This document shows, piece after piece, positions 25,459 to 33,601 of a stretch of DNA of 64,000 bases (within the stretch, counting starts at the first letter, position 1; each line of letters opens with the position of its first letter). The stretch lies in NCBI RefSeq assembly GCF_013337045.2, contig NZ_CP118260.1, positions 558,001 to 622,000 of the forward strand. The letters are read 5' to 3'. Both the position numbers and the translations under genes were made by a program. The stretch comes from Agrobacterium vitis. GTDB lineage: Bacteria; Pseudomonadota; Alphaproteobacteria; Rhizobiales; Rhizobiaceae. Under the pieces are notes generated by a model, which saw nothing but the letters and a program-made list of their open reading frames with translations, was not told where the DNA came from and searched no databases.

Positions 25459-26199
25459 ATGGCCGGACTGGGACGCTTTGTCGATATTTTGAGGCTATTC
25501 GACGAGAAGACGTCCGAGTGGACCATACAGGATATCGCTGAGCGGCTGGATGTGCCGGGCAGTACAGTCTACCGCACGGTACGCGAGTTGGTTGGGCAAG
25601 GGTTTCTTGATCCCTCCCGGGAAGGTCATTATCGCCTCGGCGCGGTTTTTATCGAATTTGATCGACGTCTTCGCCTTTCCGACCCGCTGATTCGCGAGGG
25701 CGTGCCTTTGCTGCGTGACGTTGTGTCGGCCGTTCAGTTTCCTTGTGTCGCGGTTATCGCACGGCTGTATCGCGACCAGGTAATTTGCGTTGCCGATGAC
25801 CGTAGCCCCGCCACCGATATCGCCACCAGTTATGAGCGAGGCAGGCCCATGCCATTGTTGCGGGGTGCTACGTCGAAAACCATTCTGGCGCAATTGCCCC
25901 GGGCAAAGCTGAGCAAGATCATAAAAGGCGCGGAGGGCGTGGACCGGGCGTTTGACGATATTGCGTCTGAATTGGCCGCCATCCGCAAGCGCGGCTTTAC
26001 AGTGACGCGTGGCGAAGTGGATCAGGGGCTTGTTGGTATTTCCGTGCCCGTCACCTGTGCGCAAGGGGCAATCAATGCCAGCTTCAGCCTGATCGTCCGT
26101 GCCAGCGATTTCGATGACTCCACTGAACGGCGGCTGGCGATGCTTTTGTTGCCAGCATCTTCAATCCTTGCTGACAAGCTAAATTCCCGTTGGTTTTGA
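25459..26199 (+). CDS. IclR-family transcriptional regulator
   Basis: This 246-residue regulator has an N-terminal winged helix (RFVDILRLFDEKTSEWTIQDIAERLDVPGSTVYRTVRELVGQGFL) and the IclR effector domain (VSAVQFPCVAVIARLYRDQVICVAD, GRPMPLLRGATSKTILAQL, GEVDQGLVGISVPV). It starts at ATG 25459 behind TGAGGAAAAGC. IclR proteins usually control adjacent catabolic or transport genes. Here the MFS transporter at 26722 lies downstream on the same strand, though a 520-base gap containing a repeat-bounded insert separates them. The effector is unknown. Confidence 0.93.
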   Translation: MAGLGRFVDILRLFDEKTSEWTIQDIAERLDVPGSTVYRTVRELVGQGFLDPSREGHYRLGAVFIEFDRRLRLSDPLIREGVPLLRDVVSAVQFPCVAVIARLYRDQVICVADDRSPATDIATSYERGRPMPLLRGATSKTILAQLPRAKLSKIIKGAEGVDRAFDDIASELAAIRKRGFTVTRGEVDQGLVGISVPVTCAQGAINASFSLIVRASDFDDSTERRLAMLLLPASSILADKLNSRWF

Positions 26200-26451
26200 A
26201 AGTTTTATACCAGCTGTGCTTGCCTCATATATTCGAAATAATGCACGTATAGTTAGAAATCCTTTCGATATTATCAAAATATAATAATTTTTGTTGACTA
26301 GCGATTTGATATTCCTCAATATGCAAAGAAATGAGGAGGTCCTGACGCAGTTGCGTTGGGAAGGGGAGGAGATTACGTCGCAGCACTGCTTAGCAATCGT
26401 ATTCAACTTGATGGCCATGTTCACAATTCCTGGAGCCGGATTAGGCTTTAG

Positions 26452-26561
26452 GAGGGGTTGTTCATCAGCTTGAGAATGTTGCGGCGTCTTTGGTGTGACT
26501 GGTGATGCGTTCGGTGCGGTAGCTTCTGCAAGAGAGGTGGATCTGGTTTGGTCAACCCCTC
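26452..26561. mobile_element. Possible MITE or insertion-sequence remnant with GAGGGGTTG ends
   Basis: GAGGGGTTG at 26452-26460 is matched in inverted orientation by CAACCCCTC at 26553-26561, bounding a 110-bp segment with no open frame of note. Terminal repeats of 9 bp and the position in an otherwise empty 520-base gap suggest a small non-autonomous transposon or IS relic. No target duplication is clear, so this is tentative. The remainder of 26200-26721 is AT-rich at its left end and holds no gene. Confidence 0.35.
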
Positions 26562-26721
26562 AGCTTGGAGGCGATTGTGCAAGTTGAACTGGATCACCTG
26601 AATTCGCGGAACCTCATTTCAAAACAATACAGATTGTAGGGCAGGCTGCCCCGCATCGAATTTCTGTGTGCGGATTGCGGACCGGTCTTCAAGATCTGGT
26701 TATTTATGGAGGAGGATAGAC

Positions 26722-27951
26722 ATGCAAAGAGCCGCCGGTATACCTCAAGGCGTACTACTCATCTCAATGGCCTGGCTGGCGCCGATCGGATCGACATTGT
26801 TCGCGCCGGTCCTACCGCAGATCATCCAGCATTTTTCTTCGGTGGCGAATGCGTCGCTGCTTGCTCCGATCGCACTTGTTACGCCAGCTCTTTTCGTGGC
26901 GCTGCTTGCCCCGCTTGCCGGGATACTCGCCGACAGAATCGGTCGCAAGACACTGCTGTTTTATTCGATGCTGTTTTACGCCATTGCCGGCGTCATGCCA
27001 GCTTGGCTGGATAGCCTTTATACAATTATCGCGTCGAGAGTTGTGGTTGGCATCGCCGAAGCGGGGGTGATGACCGCAGGGACGGCCCTGATCTGCGATT
27101 ATTTCGCAGGTGAACGTCGGGCGCACTGGCTATCTCTGCAATTCGGGTCGGCCTCGTTTGTCGCAACCGTCTGTTTCGTCCTGGCAGGATTTCTGGGTGG
27201 TTACGGCTGGCGCGTGCCGTTCCTGGTCTATGGTGCCACGGCGCTATTTATTCCGCTTATCCTGATGGTATTGTTTGAGCCGTCACGCACGACCACATCG
27301 AGCCGTCCGGCTGACATGCCTGCGGATGCGCGGGAAGCTGAAGGCAGGCTTTTCAATACGCGGTTTATCGTTTGCCTCGTCCTGACGATGATCTGCGGCA
27401 TACTCTTCTACGTGATGCCGGTCCATGTGTCCCTGCTGCTTGCCGAGAGGGGCATTGTCGAGCCAAGCGTGCTTGGTCTTGCCAGCGCTGCCGGTTCTTT
27501 CGGCGTCGTCGCCGGAACCCTGTTGTTCCGGTCTCAGGCGCGGCGCTCCATCGGTGTGCTCTTGTCGGCGGCCATGGTGTTGCAGGGTGTCGGTTTCATC
27601 CTGCTCTACACCCAGACCTCATTGATGGGTGGAATCGCTGGCATGTTCATCAACAATATTGGTTGCGGTATTTCGCTGCCTCTGGTCTTGGCCTTCACCA
27701 TGGCGCGGTTGCCGGATGTTTATCGGGGCAGGGCCTCCGGTATCTGGACGTCGATGTTTTTCATCGGTCAGTTCATTTGCCCCCTTGTTGTTGGCGGTGT
27801 CGTCGCAGCCTCTGGCGGAATGGTTGGGGCAATGGCGAGTTTTGCAGGCTTTACGCTGCTAGGAGCCGGCGTCTTCGCCATCTGGTCGATATTCGGCATG
27901 GCTTTGAAGGAGCCTGTCACCATCAAGCGTGAATTGGTCGGTCTTCATTGA
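26722..27951 (+). CDS. Major facilitator superfamily transporter
   Basis: This is a 409-residue protein with about 12 hydrophobic helices. The MFS signature between helices 2 and 3 reads AGILADRIGRKTLLF, and the second half repeats the topology. Helix 4/5 contains RVVVGIAEAGVMTAGTALICDYF. ATG 26722 follows a strong GGAGGAGGATAGAC ribosome site. The IclR regulator upstream suggests inducible uptake or efflux of a small organic acid or aromatic compound, but this is inference. It is followed by a 10-bp stem hairpin at 27972-28001. Confidence 0.9.
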   Translation: MQRAAGIPQGVLLISMAWLAPIGSTLFAPVLPQIIQHFSSVANASLLAPIALVTPALFVALLAPLAGILADRIGRKTLLFYSMLFYAIAGVMPAWLDSLYTIIASRVVVGIAEAGVMTAGTALICDYFAGERRAHWLSLQFGSASFVATVCFVLAGFLGGYGWRVPFLVYGATALFIPLILMVLFEPSRTTTSSRPADMPADAREAEGRLFNTRFIVCLVLTMICGILFYVMPVHVSLLLAERGIVEPSVLGLASAAGSFGVVAGTLLFRSQARRSIGVLLSAAMVLQGVGFILLYTQTSLMGGIAGMFINNIGCGISLPLVLAFTMARLPDVYRGRASGIWTSMFFIGQFICPLVVGGVVAASGGMVGAMASFAGFTLLGAGVFAIWSIFGMALKEPVTIKRELVGLH

Positions 27952-27971
27952 GACGAAGCGAACCAGGCGAG

Positions 27972-28001
27972 GCTGAGTGCGCCCTTTGTGACGCGCTCAG
28001 C
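27972..28001 (+). terminator. Hairpin after the MFS gene
   Basis: GCTGAGTGCG (27972-27981) pairs with CGCGCTCAGC (27992-28001) across a 10-base loop, with one G-U pair. The T run after it is poor, so termination may be only partial. Confidence 0.5.
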
Positions 28002-28201
28002 ATTGCTTTAACACCCTTCTCCATACGCAACCTCTTAAATATATTTCTACCTTAAGGAGTTGCGATGTTTCTTTGCAAGCTTGGAGCAAGAAGAGGCGGT
28101 TAGGGTGCTCTGGGATTTACTATGGAGCGAATCCCGGAGCGATTCGACGGTGCCGGATTTGGGGTGGCCTATTATTTTGGCTGGGAAAGTGGGACAAGTT
28201 T

Positions 28202-29224
28202 ATGGGAAATAGACGGTTAGATTTTGCGGTTCTGCTGATGGGCTCTTGTCTATTGGCTTCTCAAGGTGGGCAGGCCTTTGCTGCCGAATTTTATCAGACG
28301 TCCACACCGGGCGCTTCTACGGATATCAGGGCTGCCGAATTGCCGCCTGAGGCTGGCTTCTATGCGGTCGGCGGCAGTTGGGGCAGTTGGCGGAACTCTC
28401 TGCGAGACAATAGCGGAAATTCGATGTTCCCTGATACAAGCGAAAGGCTTTTTCAGGGGCAGTTGGGTGGGCTCTACGTCTATGACGGAGAGATTTTTGG
28501 CGGGCGAGTGGCGTCGTCTCTGGTCTTCGTTTACGGAGAGCACGATCTGACGATTACAAAAACAACGCCAGCCAATCTGTCTTCCAAAAATACCGGCTGG
28601 TTCGACGCCTATTCCGATATCTTCTTCTGGTCGAAGAGCTGGTATGAAGGCCCGCCTCCTGGCGCTCCTGGCCAACCCAAGCCCGCTGCTGATTTCATTC
28701 CGCCGATGCCGGTTGGCTTCACCCTGGGTCTTGGTGTTGGGGTCACCATACCAATGGGCTTGTTCGACAATGAGAAGGTTGGCAATCCAGGTTTCAGCAA
28801 CTGGGTTCTGTCTCCAAACATTGCCATGACCTATCGAACCCGTCCTATTCTTTTGGAAGGGACGGAGTTTTCGACCCGTATCTTCTACAATCACAATTTC
28901 GACCGCGATGACTCGACGGGTGGTTACACTTATCGCGACGGTGATTATCTTTCTGCCGATTTCGCCGTCACGGAACGGTATAATCGATACCAGTTGGGTC
29001 TTGCCGGCAATGTCAAATGGCAGGTTCAGGATGATGATGGGTCTCCAGCCAATCCAGCCACAGACGGACGGCGGCATAAATCCATACGCCTCGGTCCCAT
29101 CGTGGCGGTTGATTTTCCTTCACAGCGTGCGACCGTGACTATCAAATACCTGACGGATGTCTACAATAGGAATTCATTCAAGGGTGATTATCTGCAAGTG
29201 AACTTTATCAAAAAGCTCTGGTAA
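28202..29224 (+). CDS. Outer-membrane channel-like protein (phenol/meta-pathway SphA-type beta-barrel)
   Basis: This 340-residue protein has a Sec signal peptide (MGNRRLDFAVLLMGSCLLASQGGQAFA-AEF). The mature part is rich in aromatic-flanked beta strands: GFYAVGGSWGSW, FQGQLGGLYVYDGEIFGG, PMPVGFTLGLGVGVTIPMGLFD, ILLEGTEFSTRIFYNH and RYQLGLAGNVKWQV. It ends in Trp (FIKKLW), typical of outer-membrane barrels. The layout resembles the SphA/phenol meta-degradation transporter family. ATG 28202 is preferred over the longer frame from 28073, which would displace the signal peptide. Together with the MFS protein upstream it may form an uptake route, but spacing suggests a separate transcript. Confidence 0.72.
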   Translation: MGNRRLDFAVLLMGSCLLASQGGQAFAAEFYQTSTPGASTDIRAAELPPEAGFYAVGGSWGSWRNSLRDNSGNSMFPDTSERLFQGQLGGLYVYDGEIFGGRVASSLVFVYGEHDLTITKTTPANLSSKNTGWFDAYSDIFFWSKSWYEGPPPGAPGQPKPAADFIPPMPVGFTLGLGVGVTIPMGLFDNEKVGNPGFSNWVLSPNIAMTYRTRPILLEGTEFSTRIFYNHNFDRDDSTGGYTYRDGDYLSADFAVTERYNRYQLGLAGNVKWQVQDDDGSPANPATDGRRHKSIRLGPIVAVDFPSQRATVTIKYLTDVYNRNSFKGDYLQVNFIKKLW

Positions 29225-29231
29225 TTGGCAG

Positions 29232-29266
29232 ACGGCGAAGATCGTCCGAAGATCTTCGCCGTTTCT
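29232..29266 (+). terminator. Rho-independent-type terminator after the beta-barrel gene
   Basis: ACGGCGAAGATC (29232-29243) pairs perfectly with GATCTTCGCCGT (29251-29262) around a 7-base loop, followed by TTTCT, 8 bases after the stop codon. Confidence 0.85.
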
Positions 29267-29331
29267 ATCCTCTGAAGTTTTTCAGGGGAAAATGCCAATT
29301 CTTGGGCTTCGGAATCAATCCTTGTGAATAC

Positions 29332-29386
29332 AGCACGACAGTCTCTTTTGGGAATTTATCAAGCGCCCATAAGAGACTGTCGTGCT
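29332..29386. repeat. 16-bp perfect inverted repeat with 23-base loop
   Basis: AGCACGACAGTCTCTT (29332-29347) is the exact reverse complement of AAGAGACTGTCGTGCT (29371-29386). It lies well past the upstream terminator, in a gap from 29225 to 30008 without a recognisable gene. The right arm is followed by TTAATTTTC. It may be a small RNA terminator, a mobile-element relic or a regulatory cruciform. Confidence 0.7.
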
Positions 29387-30008
29387 TTAATTTTCTGCCT
29401 GCTTCTGTGAATTATAACCGATACAAGGAATTCACAGGCGGCCAGACCGAGTCGTTCGTTGATCACAAGATATTATGTGTAATTCATGCCGATGGTAGAG
29501 CGGATTGCCCGCCATTCGAACGCACGGACTAGCAGGTCATTCTGCTCAGAGATCATCATTCTTGTCACGTCAGGACATTGCTTGGATTGCCTCGTACGCT
29601 GGGGAGCGCTCAGCAAACCGTCTGTCAGTCGCTGATCTGAAAAATTACCGTCGCCAATCGGTCGGGCATGCAAATCAACGACCCCTCTGGTACATGCGAA
29701 TTTTCTCATATAGTATTCGAACTAAGTAATTACCGATGAATCGAGATCGCATCTTGCTGGCTTTAACTTTGATGACGGGAAACTGATTTTTCTCGTGAAG
29801 ATGCGCTTCAATCTGCAATACGCTGCGTTGCGGCCTGTCATCGTTAAACACCCTTGGATGCTTTATTGTACTTGTAAACTCTTGTATGAAATAAGCGAAA
29901 AGTTACCGAACCAGCATGCCGGACGATCACAATTGTGGCAAAACGCTCTTCGAATTTCAAATGGCGTTGTCGTCCTTGCGTTAGCGCTTGATCGTCAGGA
30001 GAATGATA
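29387..30008. other. Gene-poor intergenic region
   Basis: About 620 bases before the molybdopterin-fold protein gene hold only short overlapping open frames without recognisable domains. The composition is more AT-rich than neighbouring genes. The promoter of the 30009-32495 pair should lie near its right end; no clear hexamers were identified. Confidence 0.4.
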
Positions 30009-30515
30009 ATGAGATTCGTCCGCCTTTGGGCCTATATCGTGCTGTCGGTCGCTCCCATTTCTATGGCGCTGGCGGGAACATTCGCTGAACCGAAAGGCAA
30101 GTCGATCCTGGTGATTTCCGGCAATATTGAAAACCGTAACACGGCGGAAGGGGCTGCATTTGACCTTGGCATGCTGGAAGCCATTGGTTCTACAGTGATT
30201 AAAACCACGAACCCGTGGTATGAAGGGCGTACGGCTTTTGAGGGTGTGCCACTTAAAACGCTGATGAATTTTGTTGGTGCCAAGGGAACGAAGGTGACAG
30301 CTGTTGCTCTGAACGATTATGTGACAACAATTCCGCTTGATGATTTCAATAGGTTCAATGTTTTGCTCGCTTTCAAGCGAGACGACAATTATATGCCAGT
30401 GAGGGATAAAGGACCACTTTTCATTGTCTATCCCTATGACAGCGACCAACAGCTTCAAAGTCAGGTATATTACATGCGATCGGCATGGCAGGTTTCAAAG
30501 CTCATTGTGGAATAG
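30009..30515 (+). CDS. Periplasmic molybdopterin-binding-fold protein (sulfite oxidase-like, non-catalytic)
   Basis: This is a 168-residue protein with a signal peptide (MRFVRLWAYIVLSVAPISMALA). The mature part contains GKSILVISGNIENRN, GMLEAIGSTVIKTTNPWYEGRTAFEGVPLKTLMNFVGAKGTKVTAVALNDYVTTIPLDDF and DKGPLFIVYPYD. This is the order of the sulfite-oxidase/YedY molybdopterin domain, but without the cofactor-ligand cysteine, so it is probably a binding or sensory module. An AGGAGAA site fixes ATG 30009. It lies 9 bases before a GGDEF-EAL gene; the pair is probably a sensor and its cyclic-di-GMP effector. Confidence 0.8.
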   Translation: MRFVRLWAYIVLSVAPISMALAGTFAEPKGKSILVISGNIENRNTAEGAAFDLGMLEAIGSTVIKTTNPWYEGRTAFEGVPLKTLMNFVGAKGTKVTAVALNDYVTTIPLDDFNRFNVLLAFKRDDNYMPVRDKGPLFIVYPYDSDQQLQSQVYYMRSAWQVSKLIVE

Positions 30516-30524
30516 AGGCGCGGC

Positions 30525-32495
30525 GTGAGGCGTATTCTTGGGACGATCATATGTTGTTTCGTCATGGCAACCGGGTATATCGCCTATGTCATAGCCGAAC
30601 GGCAAACGACGCTTGAGAAATTCGCCCGTTACAATGATTCCTGGGCCGTCAGTCAAACCCTCTCCGAATATATGAGGCTTGAGCACCGGCTGGCGACATC
30701 CGCATTCGACATGGGTGAGTTTGACCGGGATGATTTGCGTCTCCGTCTGGATATCATGCTGAGCCGGCTGGAATTATTCGAGCAAGGCAATTTAAAGAGC
30801 TTCATTGATGCCGATCCGCAGCGTGTGGATCTGATCGCCAAGCTCAGCGACGTTCTTGAAACTCTCAACAGGCGGTTCGGAACGCTGGACCTCGAAGCCA
30901 TCAAAGCGCTGTTGCAGAAAATGGAACTTCTGGATGGTCCGATGACAAGGCTGGCATCGACTGCTCTCGAAGCCGACGTCAGCAAGATTGGTGCCGCCCA
31001 GGCCGAGTTGCGGCACCTTCATCTCATCTATACCGCCCTTGCTGGCGGTCTTATCCTGTGCGGCATTGTGCTTGTCGGCTTGCTTCTGCGTCACAACAGT
31101 CTTCTGGATAAAGCACATCGGCGTATGCAACGATTGACAGACGATTTGCGCGCGGCGTCCTGGGAGCTGAAATCGCAAAATAATCGCCTTGAATATGTCG
31201 CTCACCATGATTCCCTGACAGGTCTGCCCAATCGCATCCTCTTTCGTCAGGATCTGGAAGCAAGGCTGGTATCGGCCAAAGCTGGCGGACCGCCGGCCAT
31301 CATCTTGCTGTTGGATCTCGATGGGTTCAAGGATGTGAACGATACGCTTGGTCATGACATCGGTGATGCCTTGCTGCGCATGGTCGCGAGCCGGCTGGTC
31401 GATATCAAGGACCATGGCGATCTTGTCTGTCGTTTGGGAGGAGACGAATTCGCGATCTTGTCCACCGGTCTGACCGAGAACCAGGCCATGGATTTTGCTA
31501 GGCGTCTGATGAATGAACTTGGTCTTGTATACCTTGTCGGAGACCAGGCGATCAAGATCGGCACCTGTGTCGGCGTGGCAATCTTCAATGACGAGCCGGA
31601 CACCGACGAACTCTTCAAGCGTGCTGACCTTGCTCTCTATGAAGCCAAGGCTTTGGGGCCGAGCCATGCCTGTGTGTTTGAAAGCCAGATGCAGACACGG
31701 TTGAAGGACAGAAAGTCGTTCGAAGCGGATTTGCAAACGGCTTTGCAAAACGGGGAAATGGAAGTCTACTACCAACCATTGGCGACCACCGCGACGCGCG
31801 AGATTTGCGGTTATGAAGCATTGCTCCGCTGGACACATCCAAGCCGCGGTTCTGTGTCGCCGGTCGATTTCATCCCTGTCGCCGAAAAAATGGGGGTCAT
31901 TGATGGGCTTGGGGATTGGGTTCTGCGTACCGCCTGCGTGGAAGCGGCAAGCTGGCGCGGCCATCTCAAAATTGCGGTCAATCTGTCGTCGGTGCAGTTT
32001 CGCAGCACGACGCTCGTGCAAAAGGTTTTGGATGCCTTGGAAATCAGCGGCCTTTCTGCGGGCCGTCTAGAGCTTGAGATCACCGAATCCGTCTTGCTTG
32101 ACAAAAACGAACTGACCCTGAAAACCTTGAGGGAACTGAAGGCGATCGGGATTCAGATTGCCATGGATGATTTCGGGACGGGTTATTCTTCGCTCGGCAG
32201 CTTGCGGGGCTTTCCTTTTGACAAGTTGAAGATCGATCGGTCTTTCATCCGCGATGTGACGACAAGGGCGGATGCCCTGGCAATCGCAGAGTTGGTGACA
32301 GGGATTGGCGCCAGTCTTGGCATGACCACAACGGCTGAAGGTGTGGAAACGGAAGAACAATTCGAATGCGTGAAAAGATTGGGTTGCGATCAGGTGCAGG
32401 GATACCTGATCGGCAGGCCACAACCGGCGAGCTTTCTCTCCCACCTTCGTCAGGAGGATGACAACAAGGAAGTAACCTTCGACCAGTCATGGTAA
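30525..32495 (+). CDS. Membrane GGDEF-EAL cyclic-di-GMP turnover protein
   Basis: This is a 656-residue protein starting at GTG 30525. A membrane helix at about 5-22, a periplasmic helical region and a second helix at about 165-187 are followed by a short coiled coil. The GGDEF domain (HHDSLTGLPNRILFRQDLEARL, CRLGGDEFAIL) has an intact catalytic motif, and the EAL domain (YEALLRWTHPSRG, DDFGTGYSSLGSLRGFPFDKLKIDRSFI, TTTAEGVETEEQ) keeps the metal-binding and catalytic residues. Both synthesis and hydrolysis of cyclic-di-GMP look possible. The upstream periplasmic molybdopterin-fold protein could provide its signal. Confidence 0.95.
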   Translation: MRRILGTIICCFVMATGYIAYVIAERQTTLEKFARYNDSWAVSQTLSEYMRLEHRLATSAFDMGEFDRDDLRLRLDIMLSRLELFEQGNLKSFIDADPQRVDLIAKLSDVLETLNRRFGTLDLEAIKALLQKMELLDGPMTRLASTALEADVSKIGAAQAELRHLHLIYTALAGGLILCGIVLVGLLLRHNSLLDKAHRRMQRLTDDLRAASWELKSQNNRLEYVAHHDSLTGLPNRILFRQDLEARLVSAKAGGPPAIILLLDLDGFKDVNDTLGHDIGDALLRMVASRLVDIKDHGDLVCRLGGDEFAILSTGLTENQAMDFARRLMNELGLVYLVGDQAIKIGTCVGVAIFNDEPDTDELFKRADLALYEAKALGPSHACVFESQMQTRLKDRKSFEADLQTALQNGEMEVYYQPLATTATREICGYEALLRWTHPSRGSVSPVDFIPVAEKMGVIDGLGDWVLRTACVEAASWRGHLKIAVNLSSVQFRSTTLVQKVLDALEISGLSAGRLELEITESVLLDKNELTLKTLRELKAIGIQIAMDDFGTGYSSLGSLRGFPFDKLKIDRSFIRDVTTRADALAIAELVTGIGASLGMTTTAEGVETEEQFECVKRLGCDQVQGYLIGRPQPASFLSHLRQEDDNKEVTFDQSW

Positions 32496-32662
32496 TTGGC
32501 GCAATTCCCTATGGTTGGTAAAGGTTATGCTCGGAAAGAGACAGGGCTGGGACAGGCACCTGACATTTTCCTTTGCATCCTTGGCAATTTCAGGAATGAT
32601 GTATTGGCAACCGGTCCAAAACCAATCGTCTTAATCCCGCGACCGAAACTCTTTGGATAAAA

Positions 32663-33493
32663 GTGAACAGTAGCGTGTTTCAGGTGAAATTCTGGGGTGT
32701 TCGCGGCAGTATCCCGGTCTGTGGCGCGGAATTCGATGTTTATGGCGGGAACACGCCCTGTATCGAGGTGCGCTGCGGCGAACATAGGCTGATTTTCGAT
32801 GCCGGCTCCGGCATTCGTCAGGCCGGTCTGGATATGATGGGAGACAAGACCAGCAATGTCGACCTGTTTTTTTCCCACTGTCACTACGATCACATTATTG
32901 GCTTGCCTTTTTTCAAGCCGATCTACAATCCCGAGATCACCGTCAATATCTGGTCCGGCCACCTGGCCGGTAGCATGACGACGGATCAGATGATCCATCA
33001 ATTTGTCAGCCCGCCATATTTTCCCGTGAAGATGGATATCTGCAAGGCCTCGCTGCTGTTTCATGATTTTCGGGCCGGCGATATTCTGACGCCTCGTCCT
33101 GGTATTTCCATCGGCACATTTGCGCTTAATCATCCGGGCGGATGCATCGGCTACCGGGTGGAATGGGCAGGTAAGGTGTTGGCACTGGTTTTTGACATAG
33201 AACATCAACCCGGTGAACTCGACCCGACAGCGCTGGCGCTGATGGCCAGTGCCGATATTGCGGTCTACGACGCCGCCTTTACCGAAGCGGAAATGCAGCG
33301 GTATCGCGGGTTTGGCCATTCAAGCTGGGAGCAGGGCGTGAAATTGGCCCAGGAGGCAAATGTGGACCGATTGTTGTTGTTCCATCACGCCCCCTGGCGG
33401 ATCGACAGCGAAATGGCGCTGCTGGAACGGTTGGCGCAGGAGGCGTTTCCGGCGACGCTTATGGCTCGTGACGGAATGGTTCTCGATATCTGA
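32663..33493 (+). CDS. MBL-fold metallo-hydrolase, possibly a cyclic-nucleotide phosphodiesterase relative
   Basis: This 276-residue protein begins VKFWGVRGSIPVCG, continues YGGNTPCIEVRCGEHRLIFDAGSGIR, and has the HxHxDH metal motif HCHYDH (residues 72-77) in LFFSHCHYDHIIGLPFF. Later ligands lie in FDIEHQPG, GFGHSSWEQG and LLLFHHAPWR. The GVRGSIP/YGGNT subfamily is related to PhnP and class III cyclic phosphodiesterases. It starts at GTG 32663 with only a weak ribosome site. It lies directly upstream of two adenylate cyclases and near a cyclic-nucleotide-binding protein, so hydrolysis of a cyclic nucleotide is a reasonable inference. No activity can be read from the sequence alone. Confidence 0.85.
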   Translation: MNSSVFQVKFWGVRGSIPVCGAEFDVYGGNTPCIEVRCGEHRLIFDAGSGIRQAGLDMMGDKTSNVDLFFSHCHYDHIIGLPFFKPIYNPEITVNIWSGHLAGSMTTDQMIHQFVSPPYFPVKMDICKASLLFHDFRAGDILTPRPGISIGTFALNHPGGCIGYRVEWAGKVLALVFDIEHQPGELDPTALALMASADIAVYDAAFTEAEMQRYRGFGHSSWEQGVKLAQEANVDRLLLFHHAPWRIDSEMALLERLAQEAFPATLMARDGMVLDI

Positions 33494-33601
33494 CAGCACT
33501 CGATACCTGTCAGCATGGGCAAAAACGCGAAACCTGATTTCCGTGTTGGTCATACAATCGATAAAATCAATCGGGAAACTTGGCGGTGATTTACAGGTCC
33601 T

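Noticed and set aside
26294..26322. TTGACT-N17-CAATAT as MFS promoter
   Set aside because: The -10 matches poorly and it lies about 400 bases from the gene with a repeat-bounded segment between; kept out of the feature list.
29473..29709. Short open frames in the 29387-30008 gap
   Set aside because: No domain, no good ribosome site, and frames on both strands overlap; treated as non-coding.
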